Counted from the first letter of the stretch, positions 46,448 to 55,373 are shown. The stretch is DNA of 64,000 nt from Bacilli bacterium (GCA_017501465.1 JAFVWY010000001.1:59231-123230), one strand, 5' to 3'. The notes: a model not told the origin generated them from the sequence alone. Numbers and translations are program-made.

Positions 46448-47044
46448 ATGAAAGAAAAGTTATATAATGGATACACACTAGAAGAAGTTGAAAAACTTGC
46501 AGTTAAGGAACTTGGTGTTCCGAAAGAAGACATGTATTTTGATGAAATTTCAGAAACAGAAATAAATGTTATTGTTGATGCAAATCCAGTAAAAAAAGGG
46601 AAAGATTTTTTAGAACAATATTTAAAAAACGCAAATATTTTAGGATTTGTTGAACGTAAAATGAGAGATAACGTTGTAGAATACTCAATTACTACAGAAG
46701 ATGCCAACGCGGTTTTAATTGGAAAAAACTCTAAAACATTACTTGCATTACAATATGTAACATCGTTAGTTGTTAATAGATATTTTGACTTAGAAAAAGA
46801 AAGTGGACTAATTGTTAAAGTAGATGTTGGAGATTATCGAAAGAAAAGAGATGAAAATCTTGAAAAACTAGCTGTTAGAATAGCTAAAGAAGTTGCGAGA
46901 ACTAAAATCCCAGTAAAACTACGCGCTATGAATGTTTATGAAAGAAAAGTCATTCATACAAAATTAGCCGACTGGAAACATGTCACAACACACTCTGAGG
47001 GTGTTGATCCAAATAGATGTTTGATTATCGAACCAAGAAAATAA
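46448..47044 (+). CDS. khpB: RNA-binding protein KhpB (Jag/EloR)
   Basis: RNA-binding protein linked to cell elongation and division in Firmicutes. Residues 1-50 are a Jag N-terminal domain (YNGYTLEEVEKLAVKELGVP). The KH domain centres on LIGKNSKTLLALQYVTSLVVNR, and an R3H domain ends the protein (MNVYERKVIHTKLADWKHVTTHSEG). The KH loop reads GKNS in place of the canonical G-x-x-G. 198 residues is normal. Follows yidC as in B. subtilis spoIIIJ-jag. Confidence 0.93.
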   Translation: MKEKLYNGYTLEEVEKLAVKELGVPKEDMYFDEISETEINVIVDANPVKKGKDFLEQYLKNANILGFVERKMRDNVVEYSITTEDANAVLIGKNSKTLLALQYVTSLVVNRYFDLEKESGLIVKVDVGDYRKKRDENLEKLAVRIAKEVARTKIPVKLRAMNVYERKVIHTKLADWKHVTTHSEGVDPNRCLIIEPRK

Positions 47045-47066
47045 GGCTTTTGCCTTATTTTTTTCT
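47041..47066 (+). terminator. Terminator after khpB
   Basis: ATAAGGC (47041-47047) pairs with GCCTTAT (47052-47058), 4-base TTTT loop, followed by a T-run. It overlaps the khpB stop. Confidence 0.88.
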
Positions 47067-47094
47067 TGTTTAATTTGTGTTACTGTGTTATAAT
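47066..47094 (+). promoter_or_regulatory. mnmE promoter
   Basis: TTGTTT (47066-47071), 17-base spacer, TATAAT (47089-47094), directly after the khpB terminator and 21 bases before the mnmE start. Confidence 0.7.
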
Positions 47095-47115
47095 TAATCA
47101 AATACGAGGTGTTGT

Positions 47116-48489
47116 ATGCAACAAATATATATATTAGACGATACTATTGTTGGTATTTCAACAACAGTTGGCAGAGGAGCCATATCTATTGTTAGGCTGA
47201 GTGGTCCACAATCTATTGAATTAGTATCTAAAATTTTTAAAGGAAAAGACTTAACTAAGGCTAAAACACATACAATCCATTATGGATATATATATAACTA
47301 TGAAACCAAAGAAACTATTGATGAAGTTTTAGTGAGTATTTTTAAGAAGCCTAAAACATACACAAAAGAAGATTTGGTTGAAATTAATTGTCATGGAGGA
47401 CAATTGGTCACTCAAATGGTTGTTGAACAGTTAGTAATGCTTGGAGCTAGAATCGCACAAGCCGGTGAGTTTACAAGAAGAGCTTTTTTAAATGGTAGAA
47501 TAGATTTAGCAAAAGCGGAAGCTGTTATGGATATAATTGATGCAGAAAATAAAAACGCATTAAAAATGGCAAACCAAGGAATAACAGGAGAATTATCTGC
47601 TAAAATCAAAGAAGAAAGACAAAAACTTTTAAACGTTATAATGCAAATAGCAGTGAATATTGATTATCCCGAATATGATGATGTTGTTGAATTAACAAAA
47701 AAAGAGATTTACCCAATTCTTGATGAGGTTTTAAATGATATTGACGCCTTACTACAAACATCTAAAGACGCCGTTAAAATAAAAAATGGTATAAATACTG
47801 CATTAGTCGGTAAACCGAATGTCGGAAAAAGTAGCCTTTTGAATGCTCTTTTACAAGATAACCGTGCGATTGTTACTGAAATTCCAGGAACTACTAGAGA
47901 TGTTATTGAGGCTAAGTTAAATTTAGGTGGCTTTGCTTTAAATTTAATTGATACTGCAGGAATTAGAGAAACAGAAGATGTTATAGAAAAAATAGGTGTA
48001 ATAAAAAGTAAAGAAAAAATAGAGGAAGCCGATTTAATATTAATGATTTTTGATGGCAGTAGAGAAATCGAAGCTGAAGATTTAGAAATTTTAAATAGTG
48101 TTAGAGATAAGAAACATATATGTATTGTAAATAAAAGCGATTTGGAACAAAAAATTGATTTATCAAAAATACCTAATGCAATTATTATTTCTACAAAAGA
48201 CTCAAACTCTATTAAAGTTTTATCCGATGAAATTAGTAAACAAATCTTTGAACAAGATATTAATTTAAATACTAACATATATATATCAAATGCCAGACAA
48301 ATTTCTAAATTAGTGGCTGCTAAGGATTCTTTAAATAAAGCAATTGAAGATATCCGATCAGAACAGTTTATTGATTTTATTGAACTATCAATAAAAGAAG
48401 CGTGGATAAGTTTAGGAGAAATTTTAGGAGAAGTTAAAGATACAGAATTACTAGATGAGTTATTTTCAAGATTTTGTTTAGGCAAGTAA
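47116..48489 (+). CDS. mnmE: tRNA uridine-5-carboxymethylaminomethyl modification GTPase MnmE
   Basis: With MnmG makes the cmnm5 modification at tRNA wobble U34. DDTIVGISTTVGRGAISIVRLSG opens the folate-binding domain. G motifs are GKPNVGKSSLLNALL, GTTRDV, DTAG and NKSD, and the C-terminus ends FCLGK with the catalytic Cys. 457 residues is normal. Its usual followers mnmG and rsmG are absent; an asparaginyl-tRNA T-box comes next. Confidence 0.97.
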   Translation: MQQIYILDDTIVGISTTVGRGAISIVRLSGPQSIELVSKIFKGKDLTKAKTHTIHYGYIYNYETKETIDEVLVSIFKKPKTYTKEDLVEINCHGGQLVTQMVVEQLVMLGARIAQAGEFTRRAFLNGRIDLAKAEAVMDIIDAENKNALKMANQGITGELSAKIKEERQKLLNVIMQIAVNIDYPEYDDVVELTKKEIYPILDEVLNDIDALLQTSKDAVKIKNGINTALVGKPNVGKSSLLNALLQDNRAIVTEIPGTTRDVIEAKLNLGGFALNLIDTAGIRETEDVIEKIGVIKSKEKIEEADLILMIFDGSREIEAEDLEILNSVRDKKHICIVNKSDLEQKIDLSKIPNAIIISTKDSNSIKVLSDEISKQIFEQDINLNTNIYISNARQISKLVAAKDSLNKAIEDIRSEQFIDFIELSIKEAWISLGEILGEVKDTELLDELFSRFCLGK

Positions 48490-48502
48490 AATACAAATTT
48501 TC

Positions 48503-48531
48503 TTGACAAAATTTAAATATGAATGTATACT
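48503..48531 (+). promoter_or_regulatory. asnS/T-box promoter
   Basis: TTGACA (48503-48508), 17-base spacer, TATACT (48526-48531), shortly after the mnmE stop. Confidence 0.82.
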
Positions 48532-48537
48532 TTGATT

Positions 48538-48780
48538 AATAAAACGTTGATTAGGACTAGTAATAAACAAACTGACTATAGTGATTTAAGGATAGTGGAA
48601 ACTTAAAGTAAAGCGTTTATGAAAGAACACCTATGAGTGATGGAAGAAATTTAGTAGAACCATCCGTATTGCTGGCGTTAACGGCATAGAGTGAAAATAA
48701 AATTAAAATGTTATTTTATTTTAATTAAGGTGGTACCGCGGATTATTTCGTCCTTAAGAGTTATTCTTAAGGACTTTTTT
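48538..48780 (+). promoter_or_regulatory. T-box riboswitch upstream of asnS, asparagine specifier AAC
   Basis: Senses uncharged tRNA-Asn. The T-box core AAGGTGGTACCGCGG lies at 48727-48741. The terminator stem is GTCCTTAAGA (48750-48759) with TCTTAAGGAC (48765-48774) and six T. Stem I is closed by AAACG near 48543 and CGTTT near 48614. The specifier region reads G-AAC-ACC, giving AAC at 48626-48628, an Asn codon followed by the usual purine. Confidence 0.92.
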
Positions 48781-48797
48781 ATTTGAAGGAGGAATTT

Positions 48798-50186
48798 ATG
48801 AAAAGAATTAAAATTAAAACCCTTTTTAAAAGCAAGGATGAATTTTCAGAACAACACGTGATTATTTGTGGGTGGGTAAGAACAAATCGCTCACAAGCCC
48901 AATTTGGGTTTTTAAATGTAAATGATGGATCATTTTTTGAAAACCTACAAGTAGTTTACGACACTAAGTTAGATAATTTCGAGGAAATTTCTAAGTTTAG
49001 AGTTGGTGTATCTGTTATGGTACAAGGAATTGTTAAATTAACGCCCGAACTTAAACAACCATTAGAATTACATGCAACAGAAGTTGTAATGTTGGGCGAT
49101 TGTCCTGAAAACTATCCAATTCAACCTAAAAGACACACTAGAGAGTTTTTAAGAGAAGTAGCTCACTTAAGACCAAGAACAAACTTGTTTTCTGCTGTTT
49201 TTAGAATTAGAAGTGTTGCAGCATACGCTATTCATTCATATTTTCAAGAAAGAGGATATATATATGTTCATACACCTTTAATTACTTGTGCCGATTGCGA
49301 AGGTAGCGATCAAATGTTTAAAATTACTACGCTTGATATGAAAAACATTCCTTATACAGACGATAATAAAGTAGACTTTAGTAAAGATCTATTTGGTAAG
49401 CAAGCTTTTATTACTGGTAGTGGTCAACTTCATGGTGAAACTTATGCGATGGCTTTTGGAGATATATATACTTTTGGTCCTACTTTTAGAACTGAAAATT
49501 CAAATACTAAAACTCATGCAAATGAATTCTGGATGATTGAACCCGAAATGGCTTTTTGTGATTTAGAAGGATTAATGGACATTGAAGAAGAAATGCTAAA
49601 ATATGTTATTGGTTATGTAGTAGATCATTGTCCGGAAGAAATCGATTTTTGCGATAAGTTTGTAGAAAAAGGTTTAAAAGATAAGATCACTTCACTTCTA
49701 AACAGTAAGTTTGTCAGAATTACTCATAGAGAAGTAATAGATATTTTAAAGAATGCTAAAGTGAATTTTGAATTTAAACCAGATTATAATGAAGATATAG
49801 CTAAAGAACACGAAAGATATATTACAGAATATTTTAATGGTCCTGTCTTCATTACTAATTGGCCAAAAGACATAAAGGCATATTATATGAAATTAAATCC
49901 AGATAATGAAACTGTCGCAGCTGTTGATTTGGTTGTACCTCAAGCTGGTGAATTAATGGGAGGAAGTCAAAGGGAAGAAGATCTTGACAAATTATTAGAA
50001 AGAATGAACACCTTGGGTATTGAACAAAAGGGTATTGAGTGGTACCTTGATACAAGACGTTATGGAGGTTGTGTACATTCAGGTTTTGGAATGGGGTTTG
50101 AAAGACTTATTATGTATTTAACAGGAATTGAAAACATTAGGGATACAATTCCATATCCAAGAACTCCAAAAAATTGTGAATTTTAG
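48798..50186 (+). CDS. asnS: Asparagine--tRNA ligase
   Basis: Charges tRNA-Asn. The N-terminal OB-fold anticodon-binding domain (VIICGWVRTNRSQAQFGFLN) precedes class II catalytic motifs FGPTFRTENSNTKTHANEFW (motif 2) and GFGMGFERLIMYLTG (motif 3). The start is the ATG 8 bases after AAGGAGG; a TTG five codons upstream overlaps that ribosome site. 462 residues is normal. Direct AsnRS means Asn-tRNA need not be made by transamidation. Confidence 0.97.
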   Translation: MKRIKIKTLFKSKDEFSEQHVIICGWVRTNRSQAQFGFLNVNDGSFFENLQVVYDTKLDNFEEISKFRVGVSVMVQGIVKLTPELKQPLELHATEVVMLGDCPENYPIQPKRHTREFLREVAHLRPRTNLFSAVFRIRSVAAYAIHSYFQERGYIYVHTPLITCADCEGSDQMFKITTLDMKNIPYTDDNKVDFSKDLFGKQAFITGSGQLHGETYAMAFGDIYTFGPTFRTENSNTKTHANEFWMIEPEMAFCDLEGLMDIEEEMLKYVIGYVVDHCPEEIDFCDKFVEKGLKDKITSLLNSKFVRITHREVIDILKNAKVNFEFKPDYNEDIAKEHERYITEYFNGPVFITNWPKDIKAYYMKLNPDNETVAAVDLVVPQAGELMGGSQREEDLDKLLERMNTLGIEQKGIEWYLDTRRYGGCVHSGFGMGFERLIMYLTGIENIRDTIPYPRTPKNCEF

Positions 50187-50189
50187 GAA

Positions 50190-50228
50190 TAAAAAAACAC
50201 ATTAGATATATCTAATGTGTTTTTGTTT
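50190..50228. terminator. Bidirectional terminator between asnS and the following minus-strand gene
   Basis: AAAACACATTAGATA and its complement TATCTAATGTGTTTT form a long stem (50193-50224) with A and T runs on both sides, between convergent genes. Confidence 0.9.
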
Positions 50229-51268
50229 TATCTTTTTTTATTCTTGATGTTTTTATTTGTAACTTTACTATCTTCTTTAAAATCAACATTCCATGTTTTA
50301 TAGAACATAAATCCTAAGAAACCACTAATTACTAAAGCAATTAAAGAGTGAATTAATACAGTTTTCCAAATATATTCTGTATATCCAGCATTTCTTAAAC
50401 TTGTTAATGTAGCTAAAGTATATCCGGGTTGAGTTTTATTGTTTTTTGTATAAGCATCAGCACTAGAAGCAATATTAGTAATTTTTCCAGTAGTTATAAT
50501 TTCTAAACTATCTGTTGCTCCATCTTCATCATATCCTAAAAAGAAGATGGCAAATTGGCAGTTTCCAAGAGCAGCTAATGATTTTTGACTATTGAAAGTG
50601 TTATTTGGAGCACAATAGTATAATAATCTATTGGCAGCAATCCCATCAACTATTTTAGCTGTTCCATCAACATCTTCAATTAGCTTTCCACTAGTGAAAA
50701 ACATATTTTTTGAAACCTTGTTTGTGTTTTGAGCATATATAGACATTGTAGATGTAGAACTAGAAGTAGGATCCCAGGCTAGGAATTCATCTTTGTATTT
50801 ATCGATTTCGGCAGCAAGCAATGTTGTATCATTAACATCAGTTGATTCAAATAATACAAAAGCAATTTTAGACATGTCTACGTTTGAATTATCAATGTCA
50901 TAAAAGTAGAAGTTATAACTATATTTGTTGTTTTCAGCATCACCAAGCAATACATAAGAAGCCATTTTAAAGTTTTCAAATTGGAAAACTCCATCTGAGT
51001 TAGGTTTTGTTGTAGTATTACCAGTCGCGTAATTATCAAAAAGTTCAATATTAGCAGTTAGTTTATTGTAAGAACCTGAATTAAATTTAACGTATTCTTC
51101 GATTCTTTCGGCACTAGTAGCTTTTTGATCAAAAACATAGTCTATAAATTTTTCTTGATTTTTAGTCCAATCTCCAATAGCTCCATAAGAATACATTGCT
51201 ATTAAAACAGTGATTATTAGTGGTACTACAATAGAGATTGTAATAATGGAATATTTATTTATTTTCAT
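50228..51268 (-). CDS. Unknown protein with N- and C-terminal transmembrane helices
   Basis: A 346-residue protein I do not recognise. Hydrophobic segments at residues 7-27 and about 308-330 frame an extracytoplasmic region of about 280 residues, so both ends should be cytoplasmic. The short C-terminal tail is Lys/Asn-rich. The outer region is Ser/Thr/Asn-rich with predicted beta character; two cysteines (YYCAPN, GNCQFA) could form a disulfide. It is the only minus-strand gene to the right of oriC in the window. It has its own promoter and no operon partners. Confidence 0.75.
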   Translation of the reverse strand: MKINKYSIITISIVVPLIITVLIAMYSYGAIGDWTKNQEKFIDYVFDQKATSAERIEEYVKFNSGSYNKLTANIELFDNYATGNTTTKPNSDGVFQFENFKMASYVLLGDAENNKYSYNFYFYDIDNSNVDMSKIAFVLFESTDVNDTTLLAAEIDKYKDEFLAWDPTSSSTSTMSIYAQNTNKVSKNMFFTSGKLIEDVDGTAKIVDGIAANRLLYYCAPNNTFNSQKSLAALGNCQFAIFFLGYDEDGATDSLEIITTGKITNIASSADAYTKNNKTQPGYTLATLTSLRNAGYTEYIWKTVLIHSLIALVISGFLGFMFYKTWNVDFKEDSKVTNKNIKNKKR

Positions 51269-51290
51269 TGTACACCTCGTTTTCTTAAGT

Positions 51291-51319
51291 ATTATATCAT
51301 TTTACTCGATTAATTTCAA
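51291..51319 (-). promoter_or_regulatory. Promoter of the two-helix membrane protein gene
   Basis: Minus strand TTGAAA (51314-51319), 17-base spacer, TATAAT (51291-51296). The remainder of the gap to dnaX (51320-51510) is plain AT-rich DNA with no feature I can support; no SRP RNA gene is seen here although B. subtilis has one upstream of dnaX. Confidence 0.7.
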
Positions 51320-51514
51320 TAAATATATATATGTGTTTTCTATTTAAGTAAATAATAAAGAACATAAAACTAATTTAAATTCTTTTGTTTTCTTATAATT
51401 ATATATATAATAAGGAAGAGAAAAAAACAATAAATTAAAAAAGTAGATATTTCAACAATATAATATGTTATTATATATAAATAAAACATTAAATAAAAAT
51501 AATAATTAAATAAC

Positions 51515-51543
51515 CCGACAAAAAAACTGAAATATGGTATAAT
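51515..51543 (+). promoter_or_regulatory. dnaX promoter
   Basis: CCGACA (51515-51520), 17-base spacer ending TGG, TATAAT (51538-51543). The -35 is weak but the extended -10 is consensus. Confidence 0.65.
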
Positions 51544-51568
51544 AATAAAAAATGGAGGTAGCATAAAA

Positions 51569-54316
51569 ATGGCTTACAAATCTATATATAGAAGATATCG
51601 TCCAGTTAACTTTGATGAAGTAGTTGGACAAAAATATATAATACAAACAATTAAGAATTCTATTGCTAATGATAAATTAGGCCACGCATATATTTTTAGT
51701 GGACCTAGAGGGATTGGGAAAACAACAATTGCAAGAATTGTTGCTAAGGCAGTCAACTGTTTAAATCCTCAAAATGGCAATCCATGTAATGAATGTGCTG
51801 TATGTAAGGCGATTAATGATGGAAGCGCAATAGATATAATCGAAATCGATGCCGCAAGCAACAATGGCGTTGATGAAATGAGAAATTTACTAGAAAAAGT
51901 TAATTTCTTACCTGCTTCTTTTAAAAAGAAAATATATATAATCGATGAAGTTCATATGCTAAGTATGTCAGCTTTTAATGCACTTTTAAAAACATTAGAA
52001 GAGCCACCAATGCATGTAATGTTTATTTTAGCGACAACAGAACCACACAAAGTTCCTGCAACTATTCTTTCTAGATGCCAAAGATATGATTTTAAACCTT
52101 TAAGTAATATTGAAATTAAGTCACAATTAACAAAAATCAAAGATATAGAAAATATCAGTATAGATGATGATGCTTTAGAAGTTATCGCGGAGGTTGCTGA
52201 AGGCGGGATGCGAGACGCTTTAAGTATTTTAGATCAAGTTTTTGCGTACGGAAAAGAAAATTTTAGTGCCGAAGATGTAAACAATATAACTGGTCGAGTT
52301 TCTACTAATGATATTATTAAGTTGTTAAATATTATAAATGATTCAAAAGTTAGTGATGCTTTAGATTTAGTAAATGACATTTTAAACACAGGAAAAGAAG
52401 TAAGTACTTTAATCCACTCTATGTTGGTATTATGTAGAGATGTTATTCTTTATCAAAACATCAAAAACGCTAATAATGATAAGACAATTTTTAATAATCA
52501 ATCTTTTATTAATTTAGCTCACAGCATCAAAAAAAATAAATTATTTAAATTTGTAGATATATTAAATGATATTCAAAATAAAATTAAACACAGTAACACT
52601 CCTAAAATTTATTTAGAAGTAGGTATTGTAAAAATGGTTTCAAATGAAAACAACAATATAAATAATCAAGTGGTTGAAACTGTTGATTTATCTGATATAT
52701 ATGACAGAGTACAACAACTAGAAAGTTTAGTTATGAATCTTAAAGATGCTAATATAAATAACGATATTAATGAATTTAAGGATTTCACTCGAAGTAAATT
52801 AGAGTTCTTAGAGGAAGTTGTTTCTAGATGTGCCGTTCCACCTAAAGATTTAGAAGAACGAATTGAGATTTTAGAAGAACAAGCCACTAATGAAGAGTTA
52901 GACCGTAGATTAATTGTTATTGAAAATAAAGTATTAAACACAGATTCTACAGATTCAGTTGTTAATAATACAAATTTACCAACAGATATTACAGAAAGAT
53001 TATATAAACTTGAAGGTGAATTACAACAAGTATTGATGCAAGAAGTTTCACAAAACACACAAAGTTTTGATAGCGAAGAAATAGCGGGTAGAATTCAAGA
53101 TATATCTTTACAACTTGAAGCTTATGAAAATATTTTTGTTAAACAATCAGATCTTGCTAGTCAACTTCAAGATATAAAGGTTCCAGAAGTTAATCTTGAA
53201 GATATATATAGCAGACTAAACGCACTAGAATCTCAAACAACTAGTATTACACCAATTGCTGAGATAGAAGAGTTTAATTTAGAAGAACAACAAACAGAAC
53301 ATATTGAAAAAGTAGAAAACGAAGACTTCTTTAATACATATGATGATACATATGTTGATGCTAGTGAATTTGAAAAAATGAACGATAATTATTTAACGTT
53401 ATTAAATAAGGTTATTGAATTACAAGCCAATATTTCAGAAGAAAAAGAAGAAATTCAAAAATATATTAGTTTATTTAATGAATTACACGAATATGTTTCA
53501 AACTTGCCTACTAATAATATAGACGAAGAAGTAATTGCTAAGTTAGAAGAACAAATTGCTGAAGTTAAGGAATATTCAATTAAGGTAGGATCTAGATGCA
53601 CCGCTTTAGAAGAAAAATATAAAAATTTAAAACAAGATAGTGAAGTCATCAAACCAACAATTCAAAGAAGACCTCAACCTTTTGAGACTCCATTAAGAGA
53701 AGAACAACAAGTAAGAGAACAAACTATTGTTCCGGCTGTTGAAACAAAAGTGGAAGAAGAAGTGGACGTGATTGAAAAATTACCTGAAGGTCAAATTGAT
53801 GAAACTGCTAAAGCTTATGATATTAGAGTCATTGAAAATATTTTACATCAATCAAGAGATCGTAAGAATATTGAAGATAAAGACAAAATTAATTCGGTTT
53901 GGTATAGATTATCTAGTTTGGTTCCACAAAATTTAGCTAGTATTGCAGCAACACTTAGTGAAGGTAAAGTAGTGGTTAATGGTGCAAATTACTTTATTAT
54001 TGTATATCAAAAAGCATCAATTTGTAATTATCTAATGAATGCTCAAAATCATTATGAGGCTAAAGAAGTTTTAAGATTAACTTTACAAAAAGAATATGAT
54101 TTTATAGCTTTACCAATGAATACTTGGCATGAAAAATCAACAGAATACAAAGGACAATACCACATGGGTATCAGATATCCTAAACTAACTCCAATTAATA
54201 ACCCAGAATTGAAGGTTATTAATATGACTAAAAATCCATTCCAAACACAAAGCTCTCAAAATTTAGACAAAGCTACTCAAATGTTTGGAAAGACTTTAAT
54301 TAGAGAGGTTAAATAA
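51569..54316 (+). CDS. dnaX: DNA polymerase III subunit gamma/tau, unusually long
   Basis: Clamp-loader ATPase that links the replisome. Residues 1-370 are typical DnaX: YRRYRPVNFDEVVGQ, Walker A GPRGIGKTTIARIVAKA, a four-Cys zinc knuckle (residues 64-79), DEVHMLSMSAFNALLKTLEEPP, sensor 1 LATTEPHKVPATILSRCQ and EGGMRDALSILDQ. Residues 370-750 are a long acidic, Glu/Gln/Ile-rich stretch with heptad-like repeats, probably coiled coil. Residues 760-915 form a C-terminal domain (VWYRLSSLVPQNLASIAATL) that likely corresponds to the tau polymerase-binding part. At 915 residues it far exceeds B. subtilis DnaX (563). Followed by ybaB and recR as usual. Confidence 0.95.
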   Translation: MAYKSIYRRYRPVNFDEVVGQKYIIQTIKNSIANDKLGHAYIFSGPRGIGKTTIARIVAKAVNCLNPQNGNPCNECAVCKAINDGSAIDIIEIDAASNNGVDEMRNLLEKVNFLPASFKKKIYIIDEVHMLSMSAFNALLKTLEEPPMHVMFILATTEPHKVPATILSRCQRYDFKPLSNIEIKSQLTKIKDIENISIDDDALEVIAEVAEGGMRDALSILDQVFAYGKENFSAEDVNNITGRVSTNDIIKLLNIINDSKVSDALDLVNDILNTGKEVSTLIHSMLVLCRDVILYQNIKNANNDKTIFNNQSFINLAHSIKKNKLFKFVDILNDIQNKIKHSNTPKIYLEVGIVKMVSNENNNINNQVVETVDLSDIYDRVQQLESLVMNLKDANINNDINEFKDFTRSKLEFLEEVVSRCAVPPKDLEERIEILEEQATNEELDRRLIVIENKVLNTDSTDSVVNNTNLPTDITERLYKLEGELQQVLMQEVSQNTQSFDSEEIAGRIQDISLQLEAYENIFVKQSDLASQLQDIKVPEVNLEDIYSRLNALESQTTSITPIAEIEEFNLEEQQTEHIEKVENEDFFNTYDDTYVDASEFEKMNDNYLTLLNKVIELQANISEEKEEIQKYISLFNELHEYVSNLPTNNIDEEVIAKLEEQIAEVKEYSIKVGSRCTALEEKYKNLKQDSEVIKPTIQRRPQPFETPLREEQQVREQTIVPAVETKVEEEVDVIEKLPEGQIDETAKAYDIRVIENILHQSRDRKNIEDKDKINSVWYRLSSLVPQNLASIAATLSEGKVVVNGANYFIIVYQKASICNYLMNAQNHYEAKEVLRLTLQKEYDFIALPMNTWHEKSTEYKGQYHMGIRYPKLTPINNPELKVINMTKNPFQTQSSQNLDKATQMFGKTLIREVK

Positions 54317-54317
54317 T

Positions 54318-54632
54318 ATGAATCAACAAGCAATGTTAAGAAAAATGCGTCAAATGCAAAAAGAGTTACAAGAAACTCAAGAAGAAATTGCCAATACTGA
54401 TTTTAAACAATCAGCAGGTGGTGTTGTAACTGTTACAGTTAAGGGAACTAAAGAAATTGTAAGTGTTGAAATTTCAGAAGATTTTGAGGCTGAATCTAAG
54501 GAAGATTTAGAAATGTTACAAGATATGATTGTTGCTGCATGCAATAACGCATATAAGGAAATTGATAAGACTACTGAAGAAAAGATGGCTAAATATCAAG
54601 CTTTCTTTGGTGGAATGGGTGGACTTTTCTAG
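54318..54632 (+). CDS. ybaB: Nucleoid-associated protein YbaB/EbfC
   Basis: Small dimeric DNA-binding protein. MLRKMRQMQKELQETQEEI and GGVVTVTVKGTKEIVSVEIS identify it; the C-terminus is Gly-rich (FFGGMGGLF). 104 residues is normal. It starts one base after dnaX and ends one base before recR, the conserved dnaX-ybaB-recR trio. Confidence 0.96.
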   Translation: MNQQAMLRKMRQMQKELQETQEEIANTDFKQSAGGVVTVTVKGTKEIVSVEISEDFEAESKEDLEMLQDMIVAACNNAYKEIDKTTEEKMAKYQAFFGGMGGLF

Positions 54633-54633
54633 A

Positions 54634-55239
54634 ATGAAAGAACTAAATTTTTTAAACGATTTAGTAGATTGTTTTGAAAAATTACCCGGTGTTGGTAGAA
54701 AAACTGCTACAAGATATGCTTATTATGTTATAGAAAATTATAGTTTAGAAGAGGTAAAAAATACTTGTAGCATCATAGTTGATACTGTAAAAAATATACA
54801 TAAATGTCCTAACTGTGGCATGTATACTTCTGAAGATATATGTGAAATTTGTGAGGACAGCACTAGAAATCAACAACAATTAATGGTTGTAAAAGACCCT
54901 AAGGATTTAATTACAATTGAAAAAAGTGGTCAATATGACGGATTATATCATGTTTTAGGCGGTTTAATTTCTGGTTATAATGGCCTTCAATTTAATGAAA
55001 ATAACCTAGATTTGTTAGAACAAAAGGTTAAAAATAATAATATTGATGAGGTTATTTTAGCTCTTCCACTAACTCCAAACGGAGAGGTTACATCAAGATT
55101 TATTGAGAAAATATTATCCAAATATAACGTAAAGATATCTAGAATTGGCTATGGATTACCTGCAGGAAGCGATTTAGAATATGCTGATGAAATGACCATT
55201 AGACGTGCTTTAGAATATAGAATAAGCACAAAAGAATAG
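54634..55239 (+). CDS. recR: Recombination protein RecR
   Basis: Acts with RecF and RecO in gap repair. The helix-hairpin-helix LPGVGRKTATRYAYYVIEN, the four-Cys zinc finger CPNCGMYTSEDICEIC and the Toprim stretch KDPKDLITIEKSGQYDGLYHVLGG are visible. The start is MKELNFLNDL just after the ybaB stop; a longer reading overlaps ybaB in another frame. 201 residues is normal. Confidence 0.97.
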   Translation: MKELNFLNDLVDCFEKLPGVGRKTATRYAYYVIENYSLEEVKNTCSIIVDTVKNIHKCPNCGMYTSEDICEICEDSTRNQQQLMVVKDPKDLITIEKSGQYDGLYHVLGGLISGYNGLQFNENNLDLLEQKVKNNNIDEVILALPLTPNGEVTSRFIEKILSKYNVKISRIGYGLPAGSDLEYADEMTIRRALEYRISTKE

Positions 55240-55262
55240 GAAAAAATCGATAATCAAAATAT

Positions 55263-55294
55263 AAAAAAGTGGCTTTAAATGGCCACTTTTTTAT
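55263..55294 (+). terminator. Terminator after recR
   Basis: AAGTGGC (55267-55273) pairs with GCCACTT (55282-55288), with A and T runs on the two sides. Confidence 0.87.
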
Positions 55295-55344
55295 TTCGAA
55301 AAAAAGAAAAAAATTCCAAGTAATAAAAATATGTTTTATATCAT

Positions 55345-55373
55345 TTGCAAAAAATGTCACTTTATGGTATAAT
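55345..55373 (+). promoter_or_regulatory. Promoter of the ABC transporter / nuclease operon
   Basis: TTGCAA (55345-55350), 17-base spacer ending TGG, TATAAT (55368-55373). Gaps between the following genes are short and carry no terminator, so this probably drives the whole operon. Confidence 0.75.

Noticed and set aside
47709..48509. 266-residue minus-strand reading frame opposite mnmE
   Set aside because: It lies wholly antisense to a clear mnmE and has Ser/Ile-rich shadow composition without family motifs.
37000..51000. Spo0J-type parS sites (TGTTTCACGTGAAACA) near the origin
   Set aside because: I noticed none while reading this stretch; a motif search over the whole genome would be needed to settle it.
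51370..51564. 64-residue minus-strand reading frame upstream of dnaX, very Phe/Tyr/Ile-rich
   Set aside because: Composition is that of translated AT-rich spacer, with no ribosome site, and it overlaps the dnaX promoter.
52529..52540. A run of eight A in dnaX where a slip would give an immediate TAA, as in slippage-made gamma subunits
   Set aside because: The cut at about residue 323 would fall inside domain III, and A-runs of this length are frequent in this AT-rich sequence, so I do not claim a gamma form.
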